Assembly: GCA_036397455.1 (NCBI GenBank)
Contig: DASWIX010000012.1
Coordinates: 1 to 64,000, forward strand
Length of the DNA stretch: 64,000 nucleotides
DNA from: JADFNB01 sp036397455
Lineage (GTDB): Bacteria; Gemmatimonadota; Gemmatimonadetes; Gemmatimonadales; GWC2-71-9
Direction of reading: 5' to 3'
Each line of letters starts with the position of its first letter. Within the stretch, counting starts at the first letter, position 1. Below, piece after piece: positions 1 through 7,511 of this stretch. Made by a program: the position numbers and the translations under genes. Below the pieces are notes generated by a model, which worked only from the letters and a program-made list of their open reading frames with translations, was not told where the DNA came from and searched no databases.

Positions 1-657
1 CGGCAGCCGCCCGGTCAGCATGAAGTACGCGACCACGCCGAGCGAGTAGATGTCGCTCCGCTCGTCCACCGCCTCGCCGCTGGCCTGCTCGGGACTCATG
101 AACTCGGCCGTCCCCAGCACCTCGCCCCGGCCGGTGAGCCCAGGTCCCGCACTCACCTGCGCGATCCCGAAATCCGTGACCATGGCCCGGCCGCTCCCCT
201 GCTCCAGGAGGATGTTCTCGGGCTTCACGTCGCGGTGCACCACGCCCTGCGCGTGGGCGTACGCCAGGGCCCACGCCACTTCCCGCACGATGCGGGCGGC
301 CTCCGCGGCCGGGAGCGGACCGCGCCGCCTGACCGCCGCGCCGAGGGTTTCGCCTTCCACGTAGGCCATGGTGAAAAACACGAAGTTCCCCACCTGCTCC
401 ACCGTGTGAATCGGCACGACGTTGGGCTGCGACAGTCTGGCGGCCGTGCGGGCCTCCCGCATGAACCGCTCGCGCAGCGTGGGCTCGGCGGCCAGATACG
501 GGGGCAACAACTTGAGGGCGACGGGGCGGTCGAGGGCCACCTCGTGGGCGAGGTACACGATCCCCATCCCGCCGCGCCCGAGCTCCCGTTGCAGGGAATA
601 GCGGCCGGCGAGGGCTTCCTGGAGGCTGATGAACTCGGAAGCGGCGGCGCTGGGCAT
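1..657 (-). CDS. PknB-type serine/threonine protein kinase, truncated by window edge
   Basis: The first 219 residues of a Hanks-type Ser/Thr kinase are visible and the gene runs off the left edge. Read directly: a glycine loop GRGGMG at residues 27-32, the ATP-anchoring lysine in VALKLL (Lys49), the catalytic loop HRDVKPEN at 141-148, DFG at 162-164, MSPE at 187-190 and SDIYSLG at 201-207. It should phosphorylate proteins on Ser/Thr. A C-terminal sensor or membrane segment, usual in this family, would lie outside the window. The start ATG at 657 is the only one fitting the domain; no clear Shine-Dalgarno precedes it. A relic of a different kinase lies just upstream on the other strand. Confidence 0.9.
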   Translation of the reverse strand, partial: MPSAAASEFISLQEALAGRYSLQRELGRGGMGIVYLAHEVALDRPVALKLLPPYLAAEPTLRERFMREARTAARLSQPNVVPIHTVEQVGNFVFFTMAYVEGETLGAAVRRRGPLPAAEAARIVREVAWALAYAHAQGVVHRDVKPENILLEQGSGRAMVTDFGIAQVSAGPGLTGRGEVLGTAEFMSPEQASGEAVDERSDIYSLGVVAYFMLTGRLP

Positions 658-685
658 CAATGATGTTACGGGACGGCGGGCAGGG

Positions 686-796
686 CCGCCAGAGACGGTG
701 CCGCAGGGCGACCGCGAGCTCGACGCCCGCTCCGACGTGTACTCCCTCGGCGCCGGGATTGTGACGAGGACGGCGGTGATGCTGTCGAAGGGGTAG
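686..796 (+). pseudogene. Relic of a second Ser/Thr protein kinase (subdomain VIII-IX fragment)
   Basis: In one forward frame the sequence reads PETVPQGDRELDARSDVYSL, matching the APE-to-SDVYSLG segment of PknB-like kinases. A stop codon follows at 794-796. No glycine loop, HRD or DFG occurs nearby, so only about 35 codons of the old gene survive. The wording differs from the kinase at 1-657 (DERSDIYSLG there), so this is a decayed independent kinase, not a duplicate of the neighbour's end. Confidence 0.6.
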
Positions 797-873
797 GCCA
801 GCCTCGTCGTCGCCGGGGAGAGGTGCGCGAGGCGTGCGAGGTCCGCCACAGCCGACTTGACGGTGCCTGGGGA

Positions 874-1667
874 TCACGACTCGCCGTTCACGGGGACGTT
901 GACGCGCCATGAGTCCATGGCGAGCTGGTGGTGACGCGCCATGGTCTCGGTAATGAGGTAGCATCCCATGCTGCGCGCCGCGGAGGCAGGCACCGGCGCG
1001 CTGAAGAAGAACCACACATGGGCGCCATTGCCCGAGCGCGATCGCTCGACCGCGGGGCAGAGGCATACGGCGCGAGAGGTGGCGATGAAGTCCGCCACGT
1101 CATCCCGCCAGGACGCCTTGTCGAAGTCCACCGCCAGAAGCCAGCAGGTTTCGTCCTCGAGCAACGGATAGACGCCCATGACGTGGCGGCCCCGAAGGTG
1201 ATCCAGGATGGCCTGCTCGTCGGCGGGCAGAAACGCCTGATTGGGGCATTCACCGCACCGGATGGTCGGCAGCCCGCAAACACCCCGCACGAACTTGTTG
1301 GCACAGGCGGGGGCGTAGCCGGGCGTGCCGGTCCTCCTGCTCACGAAACGCGTGGGGTAGACATCTGGACGCCCGCGGAACAGGGACCGAAAGAGCCGCA
1401 CCTTGGCGGCGGGCGTCCGCGGAACGCCGGGCTGAGCCGGGTCTACCGCTTGCTCATGAGGGGCGGTGTTGACGGACTCCAGTTGCGCCCGGAGGGTTGC
1501 GAGCCGAGCGGCGGTGGTGGCGCGTGCGGCGTCAAGCTGGGCGAGGCGGGCGTGCTCCTCCTCGATCGTCCGGCGCAGCTCATCGTCCCGAGTCAGCGCC
1601 GTTCCCTCTCGTTCCCGAGGAAGTCGCCGCCGACGTTCTCGGGATAGGTGATGGGGTTGAGCGTCAT
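874..1667 (-). pseudogene. TOTE-type archaeo-eukaryotic primase, 3'-truncated and frameshifted
   Basis: The open part (from about 1600 down to 874) reads as the N-terminal half of the primase domain found in TOTE conflict systems: VRLFRSLFRGR, a cysteine pair in IRCGECPNQAF, the metal-binding DFD in LLAVDFDKAS and SGNGAHVWFFF. The product stops soon after ITETMARHHQLAMDS, so the second half, including the last catalytic acid and any nuclease or helicase part, is missing. Upstream, the frame continues as a charged helix (TRDDELRRTIEEEHARL). A frameshift at about 1600-1610 then separates it from an ATG at 1667 whose product begins MTLNPITYPENVGGDFL. That leader resembles the start of DUF1998-type helicases, so two defence genes may be fused here by deletion. 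It is almost certainly inactive. Confidence 0.75.
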
Positions 1668-1683
1668 CGGGACACCGTCGTAT

Positions 1684-2136
1684 TCATAGCAAGCGCGGGT
1701 CGAACGCGAACGGACGGACGGATCTCACAACCACGTCCCCTGCACGCGGGTGCCTGGGATTGATCAAGACGTTCTGGTCCTCAGGTAGGACCGCAGAGGG
1801 CGCCAGCAGAGCCAGGGCGGCGCCCTCCGTCGCCCATGCGTCACCGAGCGCCACGCACGCCGGATGATCCGGGATCCGGTTCCAGTCCGCGGGCAAGTCC
1901 CTCAGCTGTACGGTCTGCACCTCGGCGTCGTCTGGAACCGCGATGGACAAAGCCACGAGGTCATCGGGCACATCCTGGATGTCCACGTGAACGAGGTACT
2001 CCAGGGCGGCGAGCGCGAGGCTGGATGAGCTGTACACGGCCGGGATACCCTCGGAGTTCCAGCGTCCGCCGCTGAGGCGCGCTCCCTCGCCGTCCAGCGC
2101 CTGGTGCTCCCTGCGGCAGATCCGCCACGTCAGCAC
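1684..2136 (-). CDS. RES-domain toxin (NAD+-degrading), type II TA
   Basis: A 150-residue RES-family toxin. The family's namesake residues are all present: Arg25 in GGRWNSEG, Glu46 in LAALEYL and Ser114 in APSAVLPEDQN, with the conserved Tyr35 and the C-terminal block LINPRHP. Characterised members deplete NAD+ by phosphorolysis or hydrolysis and stall growth until the antitoxin binds. The antitoxin gene ends 12 bp upstream, in the usual antitoxin-first order, so the two are probably co-transcribed. Length and motifs look intact, unlike the relics on both sides. Confidence 0.93.
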   Translation of the reverse strand: MLTWRICRREHQALDGEGARLSGGRWNSEGIPAVYSSSSLALAALEYLVHVDIQDVPDDLVALSIAVPDDAEVQTVQLRDLPADWNRIPDHPACVALGDAWATEGAALALLAPSAVLPEDQNVLINPRHPRAGDVVVRSVRPFAFDPRLL

Positions 2137-2148
2137 AGGCGCCCAGCG

Positions 2149-2580
2149 CTAGCTGTAGACGCCGTGTTCGACCCTGCCCAGTGCGCGCTCGACCATACGC
2201 GCCCCCAGATCGCTCTCCAGCAGGTCGAGCGGCCGCCTACCCTGCAATGCACGGTTCGGCCTCCGAAGCCAGCGCGCCGCTTTCTCACGGTCGCCGAGCG
2301 CCTCCTCCGCGCGCTCGGCCGCGCGCACCAGCCGGGCGAGCCGGTCCGACTGCTCGGCCGTGAGCGGCTGCCGTTTCTCCCGGCGATGCGCCAAGGTACG
2401 GCGGGCCACGACGAGCGCATACAGCTCACCGGGCTCGAACAGTCCCGACTGAACGACCGTCTCGAGCGCCCGTATCGGGAGCCCGCGCTGGATTGCGTCT
2501 ATCAAGTCGAGGTCCGACCGGACATCCCGCTTCAGAACCTTCCGTCCGCCGAGCCGTTCAGCCACGCCAGTCGCCGTCAT
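2149..2580 (-). CDS. Xre/MbcA/ParS-family antitoxin of the RES toxin
   Basis: A 143-residue antitoxin. The C-terminal 60 residues (from about 85) form the MbcA/ParS/Xre toxin-binding domain, with the typical WLRRPNRALQGRRPLDLL and a GRVEHGVYS ending. The N-terminal part should be the DNA-binding helical domain for autorepression. I chose the ATG at 2580 over in-frame codons upstream because the upstream extension is arginine-rich and unlike the family. A 4+4 palindrome lies 10-23 bp upstream of the start. The gene is paired with the RES toxin 12 bp downstream. Confidence 0.9.
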   Translation of the reverse strand: MTATGVAERLGGRKVLKRDVRSDLDLIDAIQRGLPIRALETVVQSGLFEPGELYALVVARRTLAHRREKRQPLTAEQSDRLARLVRAAERAEEALGDREKAARWLRRPNRALQGRRPLDLLESDLGARMVERALGRVEHGVYS

Positions 2581-2589
2581 GGACGCCTC

Positions 2590-2603
2590 GTGCAATATGG
2601 CAC
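2590..2603. promoter_or_regulatory. Possible operator of the Xre-RES module
   Basis: GTGC and GCAC arms flank an AATATG centre just upstream of the antitoxin start. Xre-RES modules are normally autorepressed by the antitoxin, so a palindrome here is the expected place. The arms are only four bases long, so chance cannot be excluded. Confidence 0.35.
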
Positions 2604-2682
2604 ATGGAAGATGCGCAAATGCCACACTGCGGGCAAGTGGCCGAGTGATCGTGCGTGATCGCGTTCTCGGCGCAGGTGACGG

Positions 2683-2931
2683 GTCCGCCTGCCGATCCTC
2701 GATGCGCATGGCGGACCGCGCCACCTCGGCGGGGTCGTGGCGGAGGCGCCGGGACTCTACTTCGTCGGACTCCACTTCCTCTATTCGCTCTCATCCGAGA
2801 TGATCCGCGGCGTCGGGCGCGACGCCGATCGGATCGCGGGGCTCGTCGCCGTGCGCGCGAGCGCTGCGGCGCGCGGCGGGCGCGACGTCATCGAGCCGCC
2901 GAGCGAGGTACCCGCCGCGCGGTCCGCCTGA
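2683..2931 (+). pseudogene. C-terminal relic of an FAD/NAD(P)-dependent oxidoreductase
   Basis: The frame reads LPILDAHGGPRHLGGVV, then APGLYFVGLHFLYSLSSEMI and GVGRDADRIAG. This is the typical C-terminal end of flavin-dependent oxidoreductases of the TrkA-like/FMO-like group. An in-frame stop lies just upstream and no start, Rossmann GxGxxG or remainder of the roughly 400-residue protein is present. Only the last 80 codons remain, so it is non-functional debris from a deletion or recombination event. Confidence 0.65.
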
Positions 2932-3030
2932 AAGGCGAGCGGCCCCACGGCGGGCGCGGAGACGGTGGACGCGCTGGAGTTCCTGGCACGGGTGGTGAGC
3001 CACATTCCCAATAAGGGCCAGGTGCTCCTA
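2932..3030 (+). pseudogene. Fragment of an IS91-like (Y2) transposase
   Basis: Directly after the oxidoreductase stop, and in the same frame, the sequence encodes GPTAGAETVDALEFLARVVS followed by HIPNKGQV. This resembles the zone preceding the RYYGWYA tyrosine block in IS91-family transposases. Similarity breaks off after QVLL and no catalytic tyrosines follow. It marks an old mobile-element event that may have created the neighbouring truncations. Confidence 0.5.
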
Positions 3031-3132
3031 CCGGCAGGTCGGCGAACGACGTGGGCTGAAGCCGATCGTTGACGTGGGCGAGGACGCATGAGCCCGGCCT
3101 GCTCGGTGTAGGTGACCCGGTTTGAGGCCATG

Positions 3133-4068
3133 CTACACGTTCGCTCCCAGCCACGTCGCGACGGCCGTCAAGGTCCGCTCGAACCCGTCCAGGAACGCCT
3201 CGCCTGGGTAGTCCGACGGCTCCGGAACCAGGATCCTGTTCCTGGTCAGGGCCTGCCGGTGGGCGAGCACCACGCGCCGGAGGTCGCTGCTCTCGAGATA
3301 CGCCGACCGCTCGCTGACGCGCTTCGCAGTGCGCGAGGGCAGAACCTCCGCCAGGAACGCGAACAACTGGTGCCAGTGTCGCCATCGCGGCAGCGGTGCG
3401 CCCCCACCCAGCAGGGGACCCCACTGGTCCAGGGAGACGTGGTACCGCTCGGGGCGCGTCCCTTCGGCCAGGACGAGGCGTGAAGTCGCCATCGCGTCGA
3501 GCGCCCGCCGCACGGGGATGGGCCCGTAGCCGGTGGCGTCCGCGACCTCCCTGGCGGTCGCGCCGGCCGGAGCGATGGCCAGGAGGTAGGCCAACGCGTC
3601 CGTCCGCGCGTGAACGCCCAGAGCGAGCCTGAGCCGCAGCACCAACGCCGATGGTGCCGCGATGTGGCCCGCCGGCTTGTAGACCTTGCCGGGACGGTAC
3701 GGCCGGGGTTTGCCGGTGGCCAGGGGCCGCCAGCGCGCGTCCTTGCCATCCGCGACGGCGATTGCGGCCACTTCCCGCATGGTCTCCCGCACGCGCACGG
3801 GGAACGCCGCCGCCAGGTTCCGGGTCCGCTGCACGCTCAACAGGGAGGACCCCTCGGCCAGGAATCCTCCAACCAGGTCCCAGAGCCTGGGCTCGTCGTC
3901 TCTCAGCGCGCAGGAAAAGAGAACGAGCGCTTCCGGGTCGACGATGGCCGACGGTGTGGTGACGCGCCCGCCCACCTGGCCGCCCAGCATGGACCACTGG
4001 CTCCACGCCACATGAATTGCGGCCTCGCGGCACCGCTCGATGGCGTTAACCAACGTGCTCCCTGACAT
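3133..4068 (-). CDS. Winged-helix partner protein of the DUF6036 nucleotidyltransferase
   Basis: A 311-residue protein whose start overlaps the end of the nucleotidyltransferase gene by 23 bp, so the two are translationally linked. Residues about 160-220 look like a winged helix: a TAREVADATGYGPIPVRRAL recognition region followed by a wing-like SRLVLAEG..YHVS stretch. The N-terminal half is hydrophobic-helical without a clear membrane segment, and the C-terminal part is helical. No enzyme motif is visible. AbiE-like systems pair a nucleotidyltransferase toxin with a winged-helix antitoxin, and by context this protein could play that neutralising and repressor role. That is inference; the gene order here (transferase first) is the reverse of classical AbiE. 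Confidence 0.6.
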   Translation of the reverse strand: MSGSTLVNAIERCREAAIHVAWSQWSMLGGQVGGRVTTPSAIVDPEALVLFSCALRDDEPRLWDLVGGFLAEGSSLLSVQRTRNLAAAFPVRVRETMREVAAIAVADGKDARWRPLATGKPRPYRPGKVYKPAGHIAAPSALVLRLRLALGVHARTDALAYLLAIAPAGATAREVADATGYGPIPVRRALDAMATSRLVLAEGTRPERYHVSLDQWGPLLGGGAPLPRWRHWHQLFAFLAEVLPSRTAKRVSERSAYLESSDLRRVVLAHRQALTRNRILVPEPSDYPGEAFLDGFERTLTAVATWLGANV

Positions 4069-4624
4069 ACGCGATCACCTTTTCGACGATGGCGTGGAAC
4101 TCCACGGACGCGTCCTGCGTGCGGATCCACGCCGCGGCCTCCGCCAGCTCTTCGGCGGTGGGGTGCAATGCCAAAAGGTCCGTTACGTGCACCGACGCCG
4201 GCCCCACTTGATCCGCCGAGGCGTAGAGCTTGAACGCGATCAGGTCCTTGCGACCGACGAGGCCCACCTTGAGCGCGCCGTAGTCGCGCCAGACCAGGCG
4301 CTGTTCCAGGCCCGGCGGCAGTCCGGTCACCCACTGGTGCGCCACGACGGTGTTCATCCAGTTGGGCGGCTGGTTGAAGTCCACGGCGACCTCGGCGATG
4401 GCCTCCCGCAGTGTCGCGGGCAACGGCTCGGGATGGCGAAGGGCGCCCGCCGCTCCGTCCACCCGGGCCAGAACGTCCAGGTCGCGAGTGGGACGCTGGA
4501 CGAAACCGTGCAGGTTCATGGCGGCCCCGCCCAACACGACGATGTGCACGGTCGCCCCGGCGCGCGCGAGGCGGTCGGAGATAGCCATCAGCAGGGCTTC
4601 AGCCGCTGACTTGTCTGTGATCAT
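4046..4624 (-). CDS. DUF6036-type nucleotidyltransferase (candidate toxin)
   Basis: A 192-residue protein with the minimal nucleotidyltransferase signature: GG at 32-33 and the metal-binding Asp48-x-Asp50 in RPTRDLDVL. The later block VGRKDLIAFKLYA (about 123-135) is shared by AbiEii/DUF6036-like transferases. Such enzymes can transfer nucleotides to tRNA or other targets and act as toxins in TA or abortive-infection pairs. It is the first gene of a two-gene operon and overlaps its partner. The start ATG at 4624 has no Shine-Dalgarno. The upstream DNA is strikingly AT-rich and holds two palindromes. The role as a toxin is inferred from family and context. Confidence 0.8.
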   Translation of the reverse strand: MITDKSAAEALLMAISDRLARAGATVHIVVLGGAAMNLHGFVQRPTRDLDVLARVDGAAGALRHPEPLPATLREAIAEVAVDFNQPPNWMNTVVAHQWVTGLPPGLEQRLVWRDYGALKVGLVGRKDLIAFKLYASADQVGPASVHVTDLLALHPTAEELAEAAAWIRTQDASVEFHAIVEKVIAYVREHVG

Positions 4625-4637
4625 AGTCGTTATATCA

Positions 4638-4670
4638 AACTATAATAGTTATAAATCCTAACTATAATAG
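4638..4670. promoter_or_regulatory. Twin AACTATAATAG operators upstream of the nucleotidyltransferase operon
   Basis: The 11-mer AACTATAATAG occurs at 4638-4648 and again at 4660-4670. The first copy is a full palindrome with TT added (arms AACTAT and ATAGTT). The two centres are 22 bp apart, two helical turns. The island is far more AT-rich than its surroundings and lies 14-46 bp upstream of the minus-strand start. This is a good layout for a dimeric autorepressor overlapping the promoter, probably the winged-helix partner. Confidence 0.65.
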
Positions 4671-4845
4671 GTCTTCCTGTCAATGCTCGAGTCCGGCTGG
4701 CCAGTGCTCGCCGGCGCGGAAGGAGGCCAGAGATCGGGCAAGAGAACGAATGCGTGCGCCCGGAGGGGCGTGAGGGCTTATTCGTACCGCACCGCCTGCA
4801 TGGGCTGTCTCCTTCCATTGTGAAACTCACGCAGGGGCTCAGTCG

Positions 4846-4851
4846 TAATCT
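4846..4851 (+). promoter_or_regulatory. -10 box of a probable leaderless promoter (PAS-Fis gene)
   Basis: TAATCT is followed by six bases and then the ATG at 4858, with no Shine-Dalgarno. Transcription from this hexamer would start at or next to the A of the start codon. Confidence 0.45.
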
Positions 4852-4857
4852 GTCGTT

Positions 4858-5313
4858 ATGAAGGAGAACGTTGCACCGAGTGGGGTCACCGTCTTCTCGC
4901 CGCTTGCCCGTTCCGTCATGGACCGGTTCGCGGAGGGACTGGTTTTGTTCGATCCCGATGGCCGGGTCCTCTATGCGAATCGTGGCGGTAGGGATGTGCT
5001 CAACGACCTGGCCGGAGAAAACGGGCTCAACTCCGCAAGCCTGCTGCAGAAGCTCGGTCGCGGCGGCGGCCGTATCGAACGGCTTGCCGTCGGGTCGGTT
5101 GTGCTCGGCCATGCGGTGTATCTGCCTGGTTCCGCGCCAGCCGACACCCTGGCGGAACAGGAGCGCCGCGCCATTGTCGAGACGCTCCAGTCGACAGGCG
5201 GGAAGCTTACGGAGACCGCCCGACGCCTGGGCATCTCGAGAACGACGTTATGGCGACGGTTACGGGAATACGGCGTTCAGCCGCAGTCAGCCGAGGTTCC
5301 ACGAGAACGCTGA
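4858..5313 (+). CDS. PAS-Fis transcriptional regulator without an AAA+ domain
   Basis: A 151-residue protein. Residues about 20-80 form a PAS-like sensor (GLVLFDPDGRVLYANRGG), and residues about 102-140 a Fis-type helix-turn-helix (GGKLTETARRLGISRTTLWR). The sigma-54-interacting AAA+ domain usual between such parts is absent, so it should act as a simple DNA-binding regulator responding to a small ligand or redox state. The next gene starts 64 bp inside this one, so it very likely heads the barrel-protein operon and may regulate it. Confidence 0.8.
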   Translation: MKENVAPSGVTVFSPLARSVMDRFAEGLVLFDPDGRVLYANRGGRDVLNDLAGENGLNSASLLQKLGRGGGRIERLAVGSVVLGHAVYLPGSAPADTLAEQERRAIVETLQSTGGKLTETARRLGISRTTLWRRLREYGVQPQSAEVPRER

Positions 5314-7511
5314 CCGCGGCGACCATTGCCGTCATGGCCTGCGCGAGTTCCGTGCAGGCGTGGGGGCAGGGCGCGCGCGATCAGACCTTCGCCGACCGGT
5401 CCACTGAGGAGTTGGTAGGTCGCGCGCGTGCGCGACACGTCCACCAGGACTCCCTGGTTCGGGACTACCGGGCCCAGATCACGACCCGCATGGATGCCGC
5501 GGCTGGCCGGAGTCGGTTCGCGCGCATGCTGCCGTTGTTGGCGCACGAGACGGCGGGCCGGATTACCTGGAGGCGACCGAACGACATGCGCCTCGAGATC
5601 CTGGGAATTCGCAACAAGTCGATTTTCCCCGGTGCCGAGGCGGACGTCACGCATGATCGGCCATGGTTCGTTCCCCGTGCGCTGGGTGACAGTATCCGCC
5701 TGATGGGTGTCCCCGAAACGGCGGCGCTGCATCCCTTGGCGCCGGGCGCGGAGTCGGTGTACCGCTACGCGATTGTCGATTCGGTGATTGTCTCGTGGCT
5801 CGGGCGCACCATCCGGGTCATCAACGTCCGCGTGGAACCCAAGACGTCCGGACCCTCGCTGGTGGCGGGGGACGTGTGGCTCGACGCCGGGACGGCGGAC
5901 GTCGTCCGCCTCACGGTCGCGTTTATCGGTGAATACCTGTGGGATGTTCCCAAGGCCGGTGCCACCGCGAAGGACAGCGCCGACGTTCGCAAGGGGAACC
6001 GTTGGGCATCGCGTATTGTCTCGGTGCAGGCCGATCTGGAGTATTCGCTGCTCGAGAATCGTTACTGGATGCCGTACCGGCAGCTGCTCGCGATCACGAT
6101 CGAGCTGGACATCATCGTGCGGGGCGCCATGCCGATCCGCGCCATCACGACATTCCACGATTACGAAATCAATGTCGATCCCGTGTTGGCGTTCAACGTG
6201 GAACTCGTTGACAGCGTTAACTCGCGCGAGGTGGCTCGCTGTGAGGCGCTCGTGCAGGTCAGGGTTTCAGGCGACGGGCCGACCTGCCCGGAGGGCATGG
6301 GTCGGGAACAACGGCGTAAGGAATACGGATACGATCGCGGCGGCCGTTGGGAAAACGGGCGCTGGGAAGTAACCGTGCCGGCGCGCGACTCGCTGATGGC
6401 CTATCAATGGCGCGAGCCGCTCAAACTCGACTTGGACGAAGCGGACGCGGAGCGGATTCGCCAGGCGATCGCCAACCTCGCTCACGTTACCGAGGACCTG
6501 CCGGACGAGTTGACCGGCCGGCGACGGTACGGTATAGCGTTCGACCGTTTGGCCGACGTGATGCGGTTCAACCGCGTACAGGGTGCGTCGTTCGGCCTCG
6601 GATACGGATTCCTGCCCGGTCCGGCGTTCACGAGCGTGCGGCTCAACGCGCGTTTCGGAACGGCTGACCGACGCTTCGCCGGCTCGGTCGATTGGCGGCG
6701 CGAGAGTCCGGCAGGCGCGTGGGACATCAGGGGATTCCGCCAGGTCGCCGAGGTGGAACCGTGGACGCGCGGCCAGAGTCTCGGCAACTCGCTCAATGCC
6801 GTCTTCGCCGGCCACGACGACGCCGATTACTATCTCGCCACGGGTGGCGGGATGACGTATTACCCCTACACCGGCTTCCTGCACGACGTCGAGCTCGGGC
6901 TGTGGTTCGAGCGCCACCGCTCGATGCGAACGCGGACGACGTCGGGGATCAACGACGCGTTCGGCGGCAGCGGCGTGTTTCAACCGAACCCCGCGGTGGC
7001 GGAAGGGGACTATGTGCGCGCCCTGATCGCGCCCCGCGTCCACGTCGGTCGGTCCAGTTTTACCGCCGGCGCCGAGGCGCTGCTTGGCGAGACGGCGCAG
7101 GGCGGACGGGCGTGGGCGGCAGCCAAGATCCCGTTCGGGCTTGCGGGATACACGGGGGCGCTCTCGCTCAAGGCCGGTCATGGCGCGGGAGACCCCCTAC
7201 CCCAACTGCTGTTTCGGGTGGGTGGGCCCCACACGGTCAGGGGCTACGATTACGGCGTCAACACCGACCGCGGGTTTTGGGCGGCCCAACTCGATATCGG
7301 GTTGCGACCGAGTGCGGCGTGGGCACCGGTCGTCTTCGCCGACGTCGGGAAGGGTTTCGACGCCACCAAGCCGTTCTCGCTCCAGCAACCGCTGGTTGGC
7401 ATCGGTGCCGGCGTGTCCCTCTTGAACGGATGGGTGCGGGCGAACGTCGCCAAGGGGCTCAACCCCGCCACCAGCCTCCGGTTCGACTTGCAGTTCGGCG
7501 CGCCACGGTGA
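5250..7511 (+). CDS. Omp85/D15-like outer-membrane beta-barrel protein, paralogue 1
   Basis: A 753-residue exported protein. An arginine-rich n-region and hydrophobic stretch ending SSVQAWGQ form a signal peptide, fitting the ATG at 5250 that overlaps the upstream regulator. Residues about 50-400 form a soluble domain with PWFVPRAL, HPLAP and WLDAGTADVVRL blocks. The C-terminal half is a barrel with alternating strands. GGPHTVRGYDYG near the end resembles the VRGY/F substrate-loop motif of the Omp85/D15 superfamily, and the chain ends in a strand-like LRFDLQFGAPR. The substrate is unknown; surface-protein assembly or lipid handling are options. The next gene is a clear paralogue. Confidence 0.75.
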   Translation: MATVTGIRRSAAVSRGSTRTLTAATIAVMACASSVQAWGQGARDQTFADRSTEELVGRARARHVHQDSLVRDYRAQITTRMDAAAGRSRFARMLPLLAHETAGRITWRRPNDMRLEILGIRNKSIFPGAEADVTHDRPWFVPRALGDSIRLMGVPETAALHPLAPGAESVYRYAIVDSVIVSWLGRTIRVINVRVEPKTSGPSLVAGDVWLDAGTADVVRLTVAFIGEYLWDVPKAGATAKDSADVRKGNRWASRIVSVQADLEYSLLENRYWMPYRQLLAITIELDIIVRGAMPIRAITTFHDYEINVDPVLAFNVELVDSVNSREVARCEALVQVRVSGDGPTCPEGMGREQRRKEYGYDRGGRWENGRWEVTVPARDSLMAYQWREPLKLDLDEADAERIRQAIANLAHVTEDLPDELTGRRRYGIAFDRLADVMRFNRVQGASFGLGYGFLPGPAFTSVRLNARFGTADRRFAGSVDWRRESPAGAWDIRGFRQVAEVEPWTRGQSLGNSLNAVFAGHDDADYYLATGGGMTYYPYTGFLHDVELGLWFERHRSMRTRTTSGINDAFGGSGVFQPNPAVAEGDYVRALIAPRVHVGRSSFTAGAEALLGETAQGGRAWAAAKIPFGLAGYTGALSLKAGHGAGDPLPQLLFRVGGPHTVRGYDYGVNTDRGFWAAQLDIGLRPSAAWAPVVFADVGKGFDATKPFSLQQPLVGIGAGVSLLNGWVRANVAKGLNPATSLRFDLQFGAPR

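Noticed and set aside
2888..4033. 381-codon reverse frame overlapping the winged-helix gene
   Set aside because: It is Arg/Gly/Pro-rich shadow coding of a GC-rich gene; the 311-residue frame has the winged-helix pattern and overlaps its partner gene correctly.
6692..7507. Long 5' extension of the second barrel gene
   Set aside because: It lies entirely over paralogue 1 in another frame. The GTG at 7508 has a four-base overlap and a clean signal peptide.
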